DNA of 64,000 nt from assembly GCF_003205575.1 (NCBI RefSeq), contig NZ_PYBW01000078.1, positions 1 through 64,000 of the forward strand, written 5' to 3'. Source of the stretch: Streptomyces tateyamensis (GTDB lineage: Bacteria; Actinomycetota; Actinomycetes; Streptomycetales; Streptomycetaceae). The notes beneath the pieces are model-generated. The model did not search any database. It was not told the DNA's origin and saw only the letters and a program-made list of their open reading frames with translations. A program made the translations under genes and the position numbers. Shown piece by piece: positions 9,608 to 20,471 of the stretch. Every line of letters starts with the position of its first letter. Position 1 is the first letter of the stretch.

Positions 9608-10984
9608 CTACTGCGGCCAGGCCGCGTCGATGTCCGAACTCACCTGCTGGATCGACTTCCCCTCCGCGAACCAGGCGGTCAGTGACTTCCACTCCTGCCC
9701 CGAGCCCACCGCTGCGGGCATCAGGTCGGAGGCGTCGAACCGGAAGGTGGCGGCCGGGTTGGTCAGCGCGTTGGCCGAGAGCTGGTCGATCGGGTCGGTG
9801 TACAGGCTCTTGTCGACGCCCTGGTTGGCCGAGACCCAGCCGCTGGCGACCTTCACCCGGCTGCTCGCCCAGTCCGCGGTGGACAGGTAGTTCTGCACCG
9901 CCTGCACCTCGGGCCGGTCGGAGAAGGCGGCCAGGAACTCGCCGCCGCCCTCGACCGGGGTGGCCACCGACGGGTTCACGGCCGGCAGCTGGAAGGCGAA
10001 GATGTCGCCGTCCGGCGCGATCTTGGTGCCCTTGGGCCACTGGGCCTCGTAGAACGAGGCCTGCTGGAGCATCGAGCACTTGCCGGTGAGGATCGGCGCG
10101 CCGGCGTCCTGGAAGGTGGTGGTGGCGATCGACTTCACGTCGCCGATGCCCCCGTTGACCCAGGCCGGGTTCTGCATCCAGCCGGCCACGGTCTGCATCG
10201 CCTGGGCGATCTGCGGGTCGCCGAACTTGACCTTGTGGCTCACCCACTGGTCGTAGACGTCGCCGCCCTGGCTGCCGAGCACGACCTCCTCGAGCCAGTC
10301 GGTGGCCGGCCAGCCGGTCGCGGTGCCGGAACCGATGCCGCCGCACCAGGGCTTGCCGCCGTTGGCGCCGGCCTTCGCGATCTTGTCGCTGAGTGCCATC
10401 AGGTCGGCCCAGGTCTTCGGCACCTGGTACCCGGCCTGGGTGAACGCCTTGGGCGAGTACCAGACGAGCGACTTCATGTTGGCGCTCATCGGGGCGGCGT
10501 AGAAGGTGCCGTTGACCGAACCGTAGGACTTCCAGACCGGGTTCCACTGGTTCTCGTTGGCCACGGTCTGGGCCGGCGGCTTGACCACCTTGCCCGTCTT
10601 CACCATCTGGGCGAGCAGCCCCGGCTGCGGGATGATCGCGAAGTCCGGGACGTTACCGCCGCCCACCCGCACCGGGAGCTGGGACTCGAAGTCGTTCGAC
10701 CCCTCGTAGGAGATCTTGATCCCCGTACAAGAACTGAACTCAGCCCAGGACTTCTCCAACGAGTCCGACTCGGGGCTCAGGATCGAGGCGAACATGGTCA
10801 CCTTGGTCCCGGCGTGCCCGGCGTACGGCTGGTACTTGGCGCACGACCCCGACAGCGTGGCCGCCCCGGTGGACCCGCCACCGCCGCTCGAGCTGTTGGA
10901 GCAGGCCGCGGCGAGGCTGAGCCCCAGCACCGCCGGAACCACCAAGAGCCGATTGCGAAGCCGGACATTCAATCTGATGTTCAA
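9608..10984 (-). CDS. Extracellular sugar-binding lipoprotein of ABC transporter
   Basis: A 458-residue family-1 solute-binding protein that would capture a sugar outside the membrane and deliver it to the two permeases. The signal peptide ends in a lipobox LAAAC with Cys28 followed by a Ser/Gly-rich linker. The mature part has the expected features, including PDFAIIPQPGLL, WYSPKAFTQAGYQVPKTW and SMLQQASFYEAQW. The start is TTG at 10984, chosen because CAGGAGAA lies 4-5 bases upstream and translation gives a normal lipoprotein signal; the longer upstream frame is Arg/Pro-rich. First gene of the operon. Ligand not predictable from sequence. Confidence 0.9.
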   Translation of the reverse strand: MNIRLNVRLRNRLLVVPAVLGLSLAAACSNSSSGGGGSTGAATLSGSCAKYQPYAGHAGTKVTMFASILSPESDSLEKSWAEFSSCTGIKISYEGSNDFESQLPVRVGGGNVPDFAIIPQPGLLAQMVKTGKVVKPPAQTVANENQWNPVWKSYGSVNGTFYAAPMSANMKSLVWYSPKAFTQAGYQVPKTWADLMALSDKIAKAGANGGKPWCGGIGSGTATGWPATDWLEEVVLGSQGGDVYDQWVSHKVKFGDPQIAQAMQTVAGWMQNPAWVNGGIGDVKSIATTTFQDAGAPILTGKCSMLQQASFYEAQWPKGTKIAPDGDIFAFQLPAVNPSVATPVEGGGEFLAAFSDRPEVQAVQNYLSTADWASSRVKVASGWVSANQGVDKSLYTDPIDQLSANALTNPAATFRFDASDLMPAAVGSGQEWKSLTAWFAEGKSIQQVSSDIDAAWPQ

Positions 10985-11442
10985 TGCGTTCTCCTGCGGC
11001 CTGAGCTGAGCGAACGACGGAACGAACGACTGGCACGAACAGCCGTTGCCGCCACGAGCCCGCGACCTGGGCAACTCTGGGAGCGTGCCCACCCGCGGCG
11101 GGCACGGTGCCCCCCCGGCACGGCGGCGAACAGGCGGGCGGCGGACAGGCAGTACGGGCAGCGGACGAGGCGGCGGACGGGAGGGACAGCGTGCAGAACA
11201 AAGCCGCGGCAGCACCTGCCGCGGCCAGGTCGACGGTGACTAGGCGTGAAGACGTTAACGCAACGGTCATCGGACGCCAAGGGACGCGTTCATCTTTCAT
11301 CGCCTGGTGTTCCAGTCGTGACCTCCCCGTGCTGCTGAGGTCCGCGGATACCTACCCCGTCTGGGCCTGAGCACGCCAACGGCGTGGGAAGTCGGCCGTC
11401 CCGACTTCCCACGCCGCTACCGCACGAGGGGGCCCGCCCGCC
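10985..11442. other. Intergenic region: sugar-operon promoter side and conservon terminator
   Basis: This 458-bp gap separates the sugar operon start from the end of the conservon, both on the minus strand. It holds the terminator at 11381-11415. It also contains the 8-bp palindrome CGTTAACG (11253-11260) in a locally A/T-richer segment, GAAGACGTTAACGCAACGG, which could be a LacI-family operator for the sugar operon. I see no adjacent repressor gene and no coding sequence here. Confidence 0.4.
11381..11415 (-). terminator. Rho-independent-like terminator after the conservon
   Basis: A perfect 15-bp stem (GGCGTGGGAAGTCGG at 11381-11395, its complement at 11401-11415) with a 5-nt loop. It starts 27 bp beyond the stop of the last conservon gene. 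No U-run follows, as is usual in this group. Confidence 0.8.
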
Positions 11443-12705
11443 TCACCAGAGCCGGATCGGCAGCTCCCGCAGGCTGTTGACCACCAGCGAGGCGGCCGGC
11501 CGCAGTTCCGCGTCCGGCACGGCGAGCCGCAGGGTCGGGAACCGCTCGAAGAGCGCCGGCAGCGCCACCTGCGCCTCCAACCGGGCCAGCGGCGAACCGG
11601 GGCAGACGTGCGGGCCGTGCCCGAAGGAGAGGTGGCGCAGCGGGTCCCGGGTGACGTCGAACAGCTCCGCGGTGACCCCGTGCTGCAGCGGGTCCCGCCC
11701 GATCGCGTTGTACGAGATCAGCACCGGGTCCCCGGCGGGGATCACCACCTCCGCCCCGCCACCGGCCACCGGCACGTCCGCCGCGGCGAACCGGAACAGG
11801 AAGTTGCTGGTCGGCGGGGTCCACCGGAGCGACTCCTCCACCACCGCGGCCCAGCTCACCTCCCCCGAGCGCACCAGCGCCAACTGGTCCGGGTGGGTCA
11901 GCAGCGCCCGCACCGCGTTGGTGATCAGGTTGACCGTCGTCTCGTGGCCGGCCGCGATGATCACCCGCAGGGTGGCCGCCGCCTCGGCATCGGACAGCGG
12001 CCGGGCCGGGCTGCCCGGCTCCGCCGCCTCCGACAGGTCGGCGGCCAGCAGCGCGCTGGTCAGGTCCTCGCCGGGCGCTTCCCTGCGGCTGCGGACCAGG
12101 CCGTTCACGAAGGCGTTCAGCGCGGCCACGGTGGCCTGGATCCCGGCCGGGTCCGGCACGCTGCTGAAGAAGCGTTCGTACAGTTCGCGCAGGTGGTCGT
12201 GGTCGGCCGGGTCGACGCCCAGCAGCGAGCCGATCACCGTCATCGGCAGCGGGAAGGCGAACTCGCTCTTGAGGTCGACCTCGGGCCCGCCGGCCGCCAG
12301 CCGGTCCAGCAGCCCGGCGGTGATCGCCGCCACCTGAGGACGCATCAGCTCGACCCGGCGCGGGGTGAACGCCTGCGCCACCAGGGCGCGCAGCCTCCGG
12401 TGCTCGGCCCCGTCGGTGGTCACCATGCTGGGCCCGGGCACCGCGAGCCCGATCAGCGGCCAGTCCTTCGGGACCTCGCCGCGCTGGTAGGCGGCCCAGT
12501 GGGCGGCGTCCTTCACCAGCCGAGGGTCCGTCAGCAGCTCCCGGGCCGCCCCGTGCCGGGTGACCGCCCAGGCGGCCACCCCACCGGGCAGCTCCACCCG
12601 GGCCACCGGCCCGGCCGCCCGCAGCAGCGCGCCCTCCCGGGCGTTGTCCCGCGCCAGCGGGTCCAGCACCACCACGTCGTCCCCCACCGAACGGATCCCG
12701 CTCAT
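11443..12705 (-). CDS. Cytochrome P450, CYP154-like, conservon partner
   Basis: A 420-residue soluble bacterial P450 with all canonical elements: I-helix AGHETT (residues 252-257), K-helix ESLR (291-294, the ExxR motif), and haem pocket FGHGPHVCPG with axial Cys368. It should therefore bind haem and oxygen normally. In Streptomyces conservons this position is usually taken by a CYP154-family enzyme paired with a CYP157, which fits here. The substrate is unknown. The ATG overlaps the TGA of the preceding P450 gene (ATGA) and GGAGGAG sits 8 bases upstream. It is the last gene of the unit, followed by a strong terminator. Confidence 0.92.
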   Translation of the reverse strand: MSGIRSVGDDVVVLDPLARDNAREGALLRAAGPVARVELPGGVAAWAVTRHGAARELLTDPRLVKDAAHWAAYQRGEVPKDWPLIGLAVPGPSMVTTDGAEHRRLRALVAQAFTPRRVELMRPQVAAITAGLLDRLAAGGPEVDLKSEFAFPLPMTVIGSLLGVDPADHDHLRELYERFFSSVPDPAGIQATVAALNAFVNGLVRSRREAPGEDLTSALLAADLSEAAEPGSPARPLSDAEAAATLRVIIAAGHETTVNLITNAVRALLTHPDQLALVRSGEVSWAAVVEESLRWTPPTSNFLFRFAAADVPVAGGGAEVVIPAGDPVLISYNAIGRDPLQHGVTAELFDVTRDPLRHLSFGHGPHVCPGSPLARLEAQVALPALFERFPTLRLAVPDAELRPAASLVVNSLRELPIRLW

Positions 12706-13961
12706 CCGAACACTCCTCCACTCGTCGCCGCCGGGGTGAAGCCCACCGGCAGCGCCACCAGCGCCCGCACCCAGGCGGACGGCCGCCAGACCAGCGCGCT
12801 CTCGGCCACCGCCAGCCGCAGGTCCGGCAGCCGGTCCAGCAGCACCTCGATCGCGGTCGCGGCGATCACCTCGGCCGCCTCCTGGGCCGGGAACGGGCAG
12901 CGGTGCTCCCCGTGCGAGAAGCTCAGGTGCGCGTGGTTGCCCTCGGCCGCGGCCCCGTTCGGCTGCCGCACCGCCGGGTCGGCGTTGGCCCCGGCGAACC
13001 CGAGCAGCACCAGGTCCCCCGCCGCGATCCGCTGCCCGCCCAACTGGGTGTCCCGGGTGGCCCACCGCCCGGCGAAGTTCTGGGTCGGCGTGTCCTCCCA
13101 GAGCGCCTCGGTGAGCGCCTGCCCCACGCTGCGCCGGCCGCCCGAGAACGAGGCCGCGAACCGGTCGTCGGTCAGCATCAGGCGCAGCGCGTTGGTGATC
13201 CAGTAGGCGGTCGGCTGGTGACCGGCGATCAGCAGCACCCGCAGGTCGCGCATCACCTCGTCGTCGGTCAGTCCGGCCGGGTGGACCAGGAGCCGGGAGG
13301 TGATGTCCGCACCGGGCTCGGTCCGCTTGGACTCCACCAGCTCGAGCGTCATCGCCAGCAGCCGCTGCGCGCCCTGCTGCGCGTTGGCACCGCCGTCCAG
13401 CATGTCCAGCAGTGCCTGGATCATCTCCGGCACCTGCTCGGAGTCCAGGCCGAGCATCCAGCACAGGACCAGCAGCGGCATCCGGTGCGCGTAGTCGGCG
13501 ACCAGGTCCGCCTCGCCCCGGCCGGCGAACTCGTCCACCAACCGGTCGGCGACCCGCTCGCAGTAGGTCTTCAGCTCGTACGGGTCCACCGCACCGAGCG
13601 CGGCGGTGATCGCGGCCGAACGCCGCTGGTGCTCGGCGCCCTCGGTGTACAGGATCGACGGCACCGGGGCCATCATCGGCCGCAGCGGCCAGTCCTGCGC
13701 GATGGTCGGCCAGGCGTTCCAGCGGCTGGAGTCGCGCCCGAACAGCTTGGGCTGACTGGTCACCAGCTGCAGCTCCCGGTAGCCGATCACCAGCCAGGCG
13801 GAGACCCCGCCGGGCAGTTCCACCGGCGCCACCGGCCCGTGGGCGGCCCGCAGCTCGCGGTAGATCCCGCCCGGGTCGGTCTGGAACCGCGGCCCGTAGA
13901 GCGGCGCGGCCGCGCGGTGCGCCGGGCAGCCCGGTGGCGGGGAGGGCAGCGGCTCGGTCAC
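12702..13961 (-). CDS. Cytochrome P450, CYP157-like, with altered hallmark motifs
   Basis: A 419-residue P450 whose fold is clear but whose signature residues are changed. The K-helix reads EALW (285-288) where nearly all P450s have ExxR. The I-helix reads AGHQPT (246-251) instead of AGxET. The haem pocket FSHGEHRCPF keeps the axial Cys355 but has Phe in place of the usual Gly two residues later. Loss of ExxR is a known trait of CYP157 enzymes in streptomycete conservons (CYP157C1 of S. coelicolor), so this is a family feature, not a sequencing error. Function is unknown. It overlaps both neighbours by ATGA and precedes the CYP154-like gene. Confidence 0.92.
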   Translation of the reverse strand: MTEPLPSPPPGCPAHRAAAPLYGPRFQTDPGGIYRELRAAHGPVAPVELPGGVSAWLVIGYRELQLVTSQPKLFGRDSSRWNAWPTIAQDWPLRPMMAPVPSILYTEGAEHQRRSAAITAALGAVDPYELKTYCERVADRLVDEFAGRGEADLVADYAHRMPLLVLCWMLGLDSEQVPEMIQALLDMLDGGANAQQGAQRLLAMTLELVESKRTEPGADITSRLLVHPAGLTDDEVMRDLRVLLIAGHQPTAYWITNALRLMLTDDRFAASFSGGRRSVGQALTEALWEDTPTQNFAGRWATRDTQLGGQRIAAGDLVLLGFAGANADPAVRQPNGAAAEGNHAHLSFSHGEHRCPFPAQEAAEVIAATAIEVLLDRLPDLRLAVAESALVWRPSAWVRALVALPVGFTPAATSGGVFG

Positions 13962-14623
13962 GGGGCGTTCTCCAAATCAGCAGTGGGATCAGCGGCGGGA
14001 TCAACGGCGGGGGCCGCGGCGACGGCGAGCTCCGTCAGGTGCCGGACCAGTCCGATCAGCACCTGCTTACTGGACTCGCGGTCGCGTGCGTCGCAGTCCA
14101 GCAGCGGGACCCCGGGCGCCAGGTCGAGCGCCTCGCGCACCTGGTCGAGCGTGTGCGCCGGGTCCCCGAAGTTGTTGCGGGCCACCACGAACGGCAGTCC
14201 GTGCTGCTCCAGCCGGTCGATCGCGTACCAGGAGTCGGCCAGCCGGCGCGGGTCCACCAGTACCACCGCGCCCAGGGCGCCGCGGAACAGCCGGTCCCAG
14301 AGGAACCAGAACCGCTGCTGCCCGGGCGCGCCGAACAGGTAGAGCACGCTCTCCTCGGACAGGGTGATCCGCCCGAAGTCGAAGGCCACCGTGGTGGACC
14401 GCTTCTGCGCCACCGCCGAGCGGTCGTCGATGCCGACCCCGGCCCGGGTCATCACCTCCTCGGTGGTCAACGGCCGGATCTCGCTGACCGAGCCCACCAT
14501 CGTGGTCTTGCCCGCGCCGAAGCCGCCGACCACCACGATCTTCCAGGCCCGGTCGGCGGTGCTGCGCAGCGCGGTGCGCCCGCCGGCAGCGGCCACCGAC
14601 CCGTCAGAGCCGTTCGAGTCCAT
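13958..14623 (-). CDS. cvnD: Conservon GTP-binding protein (CvnD type)
   Basis: A 221-residue Ras-like small GTP-binding protein. The P-loop GGFGAGKTT is at residues 33-41. A switch-like STTVAFDFG segment and LFGAPGQQRFWFLW (the G3 equivalent) follow. A VVVARNNFGD segment takes the place of the usual NKxD. The C-terminus is Ala/Pro/Asp-rich. In conservons this protein works with CvnA, CvnB and CvnC as a G-protein-coupled-like signalling complex at the membrane. Its start overlaps the end of cvnC by 20 bp, and its stop overlaps the first P450 start by ATGA, so all are translationally linked. Confidence 0.92.
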   Translation of the reverse strand: MDSNGSDGSVAAAGGRTALRSTADRAWKIVVVGGFGAGKTTMVGSVSEIRPLTTEEVMTRAGVGIDDRSAVAQKRSTTVAFDFGRITLSEESVLYLFGAPGQQRFWFLWDRLFRGALGAVVLVDPRRLADSWYAIDRLEQHGLPFVVARNNFGDPAHTLDQVREALDLAPGVPLLDCDARDRESSKQVLIGLVRHLTELAVAAAPAVDPAADPTADLENAP

Positions 14624-14969
14624 GCAACACCTGCTTCAACGTGTCGAGATCGGGCAGCGCGGCCTGCGGGACGAAGCGCGGGTGGCGGGCGGTGATCTGG
14701 CCGGCCTCCAGCAGGTCGCCGAGCAGGATCTTGACCACGCTGATCGGCAGCCGCAGTTCGGCCGCCACCTCCACCACCGCGGTCGGGGACTCGCACAGCC
14801 GCAGGATCTGGGCGTGCTCGGACTGCATCCCGGGCACCGGCGCCTGCTCCGCGACGATCAGGGTCACCACGTCGAAGGCGTCGGTGGCGGCCCGGCTCCG
14901 GCCGCGGGTCACCGTGTACAGCCGGTCCGGCCCCTCCTCGGCCCGGTGCTGCCGCGGCGGGCGGCTCAT
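14604..14969 (-). CDS. cvnC: Conservon DUF742 protein (CvnC type)
   Basis: A 121-residue protein starting MSRPPRQHRAEEGPDRLYTV. Residues ~15-120 match DUF742, a winged-helix-like domain: an RSRAATDAFDVVTLIV segment, PEHAQILRLCESPTAVVEVAAEL-like helices, then LPISVVKILLGDLLEAG and a final LDTLKQVLHGLERL. The family is known only from actinobacterial conservons, where it accompanies the roadblock protein and GTPase; whether it binds DNA is not established. Start and stop both overlap neighbouring genes (ATGA with cvnB; 20 bp with cvnD). Confidence 0.93.
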   Translation of the reverse strand: MSRPPRQHRAEEGPDRLYTVTRGRSRAATDAFDVVTLIVAEQAPVPGMQSEHAQILRLCESPTAVVEVAAELRLPISVVKILLGDLLEAGQITARHPRFVPQAALPDLDTLKQVLHGLERL

Positions 14970-15406
14970 GCGTCGGCGGTGGTGTCGTTCCCGTCCCCGG
15001 TGCTGTCGTCCCCGCGCGGCGGCGCGCTCAGGAACTCGCCGATCTGCTCCACCAGGCCGTGCATGTTGTGCCCGACCAGGCCGACATCGGCGCTCTCGTC
15101 GGTCACCACCGCCAGGTGGGCGCCCTGACCCGCCTCGACGATGCACAGGATCCCGCCGTGGAACTCGGTCATCGACTGGCGCACGCCGCCGGTGCCGTCG
15201 CCGAACTCGATCGAGGCTCCGTGGGCCAGGCTCTGGATGCCGGAGGCGATGGCCGCCAACTGGTCAGCCTGGTCCTCCGTCAGCCCGGCGCTGTGACAGA
15301 GCTTCAGGCCGTCCGCCGAGAGCACCAGCGCGTGCCGGCTGTCGGGGGTGTGGACCAGCAGGTTCTCCAGCAGCCAGTCGAGGGAGCGGTCGGTGGTGCT
15401 GCTCAT
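14966..15406 (-). CDS. cvnB: Roadblock/LC7 domain protein (CvnB type)
   Basis: A 146-residue protein with a roadblock/LC7 fold: LDWLLENLLVHTPDSRHALVLSADGL-type opening, a helix DQADQLAAIASGIQSLA, then the strands GGILCIVEAG and AHLAVVTDESADVG. Roadblock proteins of this kind act on small GTPases, in line with the adjacent cvnD. The last ~20 residues are acidic and low-complexity. It follows cvnA with a one-base stop/start overlap and precedes cvnC with an ATGA overlap. Confidence 0.93.
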   Translation of the reverse strand: MSSTTDRSLDWLLENLLVHTPDSRHALVLSADGLKLCHSAGLTEDQADQLAAIASGIQSLAHGASIEFGDGTGGVRQSMTEFHGGILCIVEAGQGAHLAVVTDESADVGLVGHNMHGLVEQIGEFLSAPPRGDDSTGDGNDTTADA

Positions 15407-17076
15407 CAGGCGTCGTCCTTCGAGGAAGATCCAGCAGATGGGGTGGGAGCAGTGGGGTGCGGGCCGCGGGCGGCCTGGCGGAACGCGCCGAACCGTCCCG
15501 CCGACTCCGCCGCCCGGGCCCGCACGGCGGGCAGCGCATCACGATCACCACCGGCCGCCGCGGCGCCCGTCACCGGCGAAGCCGTCGCCGTCCGGGCACC
15601 GGCCGGCGGCAGGCCCGTCGCCGCGGCCAGCGTCTGCCCGCGCCGCCGCTTCGGCAACCCGGCCTCGGTCTCCAGTGCCGGCGGCCGCGCCGCCGGCTCG
15701 GCCGGCGCCGGGTACACCGGGCTCTGGGCCACCGCTGCCGGACCCCTCGTCAGCTCCGCGGACGGCTCAAGTGCCTGATGTGTGATCAGCTGCTCGGGCA
15801 CCCGCACCACCACGCCGGTGCCCCCGCGCGAGGACGGCCGGAACGAGACCGCCAGCCCGTGCTTGCGCGCCAGCGCGCCGACCACCGCGAGGCCCAGCCG
15901 GGTCCCGGCCGAGAGCGTGGTCAGGTCCAGCGGCTCCCCCGAGACCGCCTGCTCGGCCCGGCGCAGCCAGACCTCGGAGAGCCCGAGCCCGCCGTCCTCC
16001 ACGGTGATCGCCAGCCCGGAGTGCAACTCCTCCACGTAGACGTGCACCTCGGCCGGCGGCGCGGAGAAGTTGGCGGCGTTGTCCATGAGTTCGGCCAGCA
16101 CGTGCATCACGCCCTCGGCCGCGTAGCCCGCCACCGCGGCGGTGCTGGCCGAGTGCAGCCGCACCCGCTGGTAGGCGCCGATCCGGCCGAGCGCCCCGCG
16201 CAGCACGCTCTCCACCGGGATCGGCCGGGCCCAGCGGCGACCGCTGCGGGCACCGGTGAGCACCGCGATGCTGTCGGCCAGCCGGCCCGCCTGGGCGGTG
16301 CTGTGGTCGAGCAGCAGCAGGTCGCCGAGCACGTCCTCGCCGTGCCGGTGCTGCATCTCGCGCAGCTCGGCGTGCATGCTGGTGGCCAGCGCCTGGACCC
16401 GGCCCGCCGCGGTCGCGCAGACGGCCAGGGCAGCGGCCCGCTGCCGCTCGCCGAAGGCGATCTCCCGGGCCAGCAGGCCCAGCAGCTTCTCGTGGGCGGT
16501 CTGCCGGTGCGCGACCAGCACGGTCTCCACCGAGGCCCCGGCCCGCAGCCGGCGGACCACCTCGGGGATGGTGACCTCGGCCAGCCGGACCAGCTCGGCC
16601 CGTTCGTCGTCGGCGGCGGCACCGGTGGCAGCGGCCTCGGCGCGGGCCTCCACGGCTTCGGCCCGGGCGGCCAGCAGCTCGACCCGGGCGGCTTCGGCGT
16701 CGGTGTGGGCGGCGTTGGCCCGGGCCCGGGCGGCCTGCGCCTCGGCCACCGCGGTGGCGGTGGCGGACTCGGCGCGCAGCACGGCGGCCACCGCGGCCTC
16801 GCCCTTGCTCCGGGCGGTGGCCAGCTCCGCGGCCAGCTGGCGCGCCCGGCGGCGCTGGGCCAGGGCAACGCCGACGGCGGCGCACCAGGCCAGCGCGCCG
16901 ACCCCCGCCCAGAGCGCGACCACCCACCGCCGGGCCGCCGGTGCCGCGGCGGTGGCGACGGCCACGGCGGCCGCGGCCGCCAGCAGCGCGGCGAACGCGG
17001 CGGGCAGGGTCGCTGATCTCCCCGGGCCGGCGGATCTGCCGGAGAGTCTGCCGGACAGGCGGGAGCGTGCGGTCAT
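15406..17076 (-). CDS. cvnA: Conservon sensor histidine-kinase-like protein (CvnA type)
   Basis: A 556-residue membrane sensor, first gene of the conservon. Two hydrophobic segments lie at about residues 24-45 and 50-72, leaving almost no extracellular loop. Residues ~75-170 are a long Ala/Glu/Arg-rich coiled coil. A kinase-like ATPase follows: N-box ELMDNAANFS, G1 VEDGGLGLS, G2 GTRLGLAVVG and a closing GGTGVVVRVP. The dimerisation region has LLLDHSTAQAGR in the place where related kinases carry a His box. The C-terminal ~130 residues are a Pro/Ala-rich tail. The ATG at 17076 has GAGGAA 7-8 bases upstream; an earlier in-frame start at 17148 lacks support. Confidence 0.9.
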   Translation of the reverse strand: MTARSRLSGRLSGRSAGPGRSATLPAAFAALLAAAAAVAVATAAAPAARRWVVALWAGVGALAWCAAVGVALAQRRRARQLAAELATARSKGEAAVAAVLRAESATATAVAEAQAARARANAAHTDAEAARVELLAARAEAVEARAEAAATGAAADDERAELVRLAEVTIPEVVRRLRAGASVETVLVAHRQTAHEKLLGLLAREIAFGERQRAAALAVCATAAGRVQALATSMHAELREMQHRHGEDVLGDLLLLDHSTAQAGRLADSIAVLTGARSGRRWARPIPVESVLRGALGRIGAYQRVRLHSASTAAVAGYAAEGVMHVLAELMDNAANFSAPPAEVHVYVEELHSGLAITVEDGGLGLSEVWLRRAEQAVSGEPLDLTTLSAGTRLGLAVVGALARKHGLAVSFRPSSRGGTGVVVRVPEQLITHQALEPSAELTRGPAAVAQSPVYPAPAEPAARPPALETEAGLPKRRRGQTLAAATGLPPAGARTATASPVTGAAAAGGDRDALPAVRARAAESAGRFGAFRQAARGPHPTAPTPSAGSSSKDDA

Positions 17077-17382
17077 GGGCGGTTCCTCGGACGGGCGGGA
17101 GGCAGGGCAGGCGACAGCGCACCAGCCTCCGGCAGCCCGGAGCTGCATGATCAGTTCACGCGGTCAATAGATCATATCGACTCAGAAGACGCACTCAACC
17201 GGCCAGTTGACGTGATGTCCAGCAAGCCTCGGCCCGTCCGCCAGTTCCGGGCACGAACGACGAGCGGTCTGCCGGACGCCGAAGGGGCGGTCGGTCCGGA
17301 TCATCCGGACCGACCGCCCCTCAGTCGCTCACCCCACCGTCACCGCCGCACCGCGACCGGTGACCGGCGGCAGCCGCTGGTA
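17077..17382. other. nrdJ terminator and conservon promoter region
   Basis: The gap lies between nrdJ's stop (17383) and cvnA's start (17076), all on the minus strand. It contains the 17-bp-stem terminator at 17284-17320 and, around 17145-17195, an A/T-richer stretch with TTGACC on the minus strand that could be part of the conservon promoter. A matching -10 is not clear. No coding sequence is seen. Confidence 0.5.
17284..17320 (-). terminator. Terminator hairpin of nrdRJ
   Basis: A perfect 17-bp inverted repeat (GGGGCGGTCGGTCCGGA at 17284-17300 and its complement at 17304-17320) with a 3-nt loop. It lies about 60 bp past the nrdJ stop and should end the nrdR-nrdJ transcript before the conservon. 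Confidence 0.85.
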
Positions 17383-20283
<2,901 letters not shown>

Positions 20284-20471
20284 TGCTCTCCTCCTCCTGG
20301 GCATGTGCCCCGAATACCCCAATTGTCGCCGCTGGGGTACCGCTGCTTCGCTTCTCCTGATGGGCGGGCGGGCCGGGAATGCCGACCGGTTCGCACCATT
20401 TGTCTGGAATGTGCGCCGTTTTCGGGCGCACGGATGCCCCAAGGGGGCCAGGGCCGGTGGACCCTGCTACC
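20284..20471 (-). other. nrdR-nrdJ spacer with two hairpins
   Basis: A 188-bp gap inside the presumed nrdRJ operon. It has a hairpin GTGCGCC (20411-20417) / GGCGCAC (20425-20431) with a 7-nt loop, and a second one TACCCCA / TGGGGTA (20315-20321, 20333-20339) about 20 nt before the nrdJ ribosome-binding site. I could not recognise a cobalamin-riboswitch B12 box. Confidence 0.6.

Noticed and set aside
10740..11300. Frame covering the sugar-operon leader
   Set aside because: Mostly overlaps the binding-protein gene and its leader; Arg/Ala-rich, no plausible fold.
20284..20471. Cobalamin riboswitch upstream of nrdJ
   Set aside because: No recognisable B12 box or the expected multi-stem core; the NrdR boxes upstream of nrdR explain regulation better.
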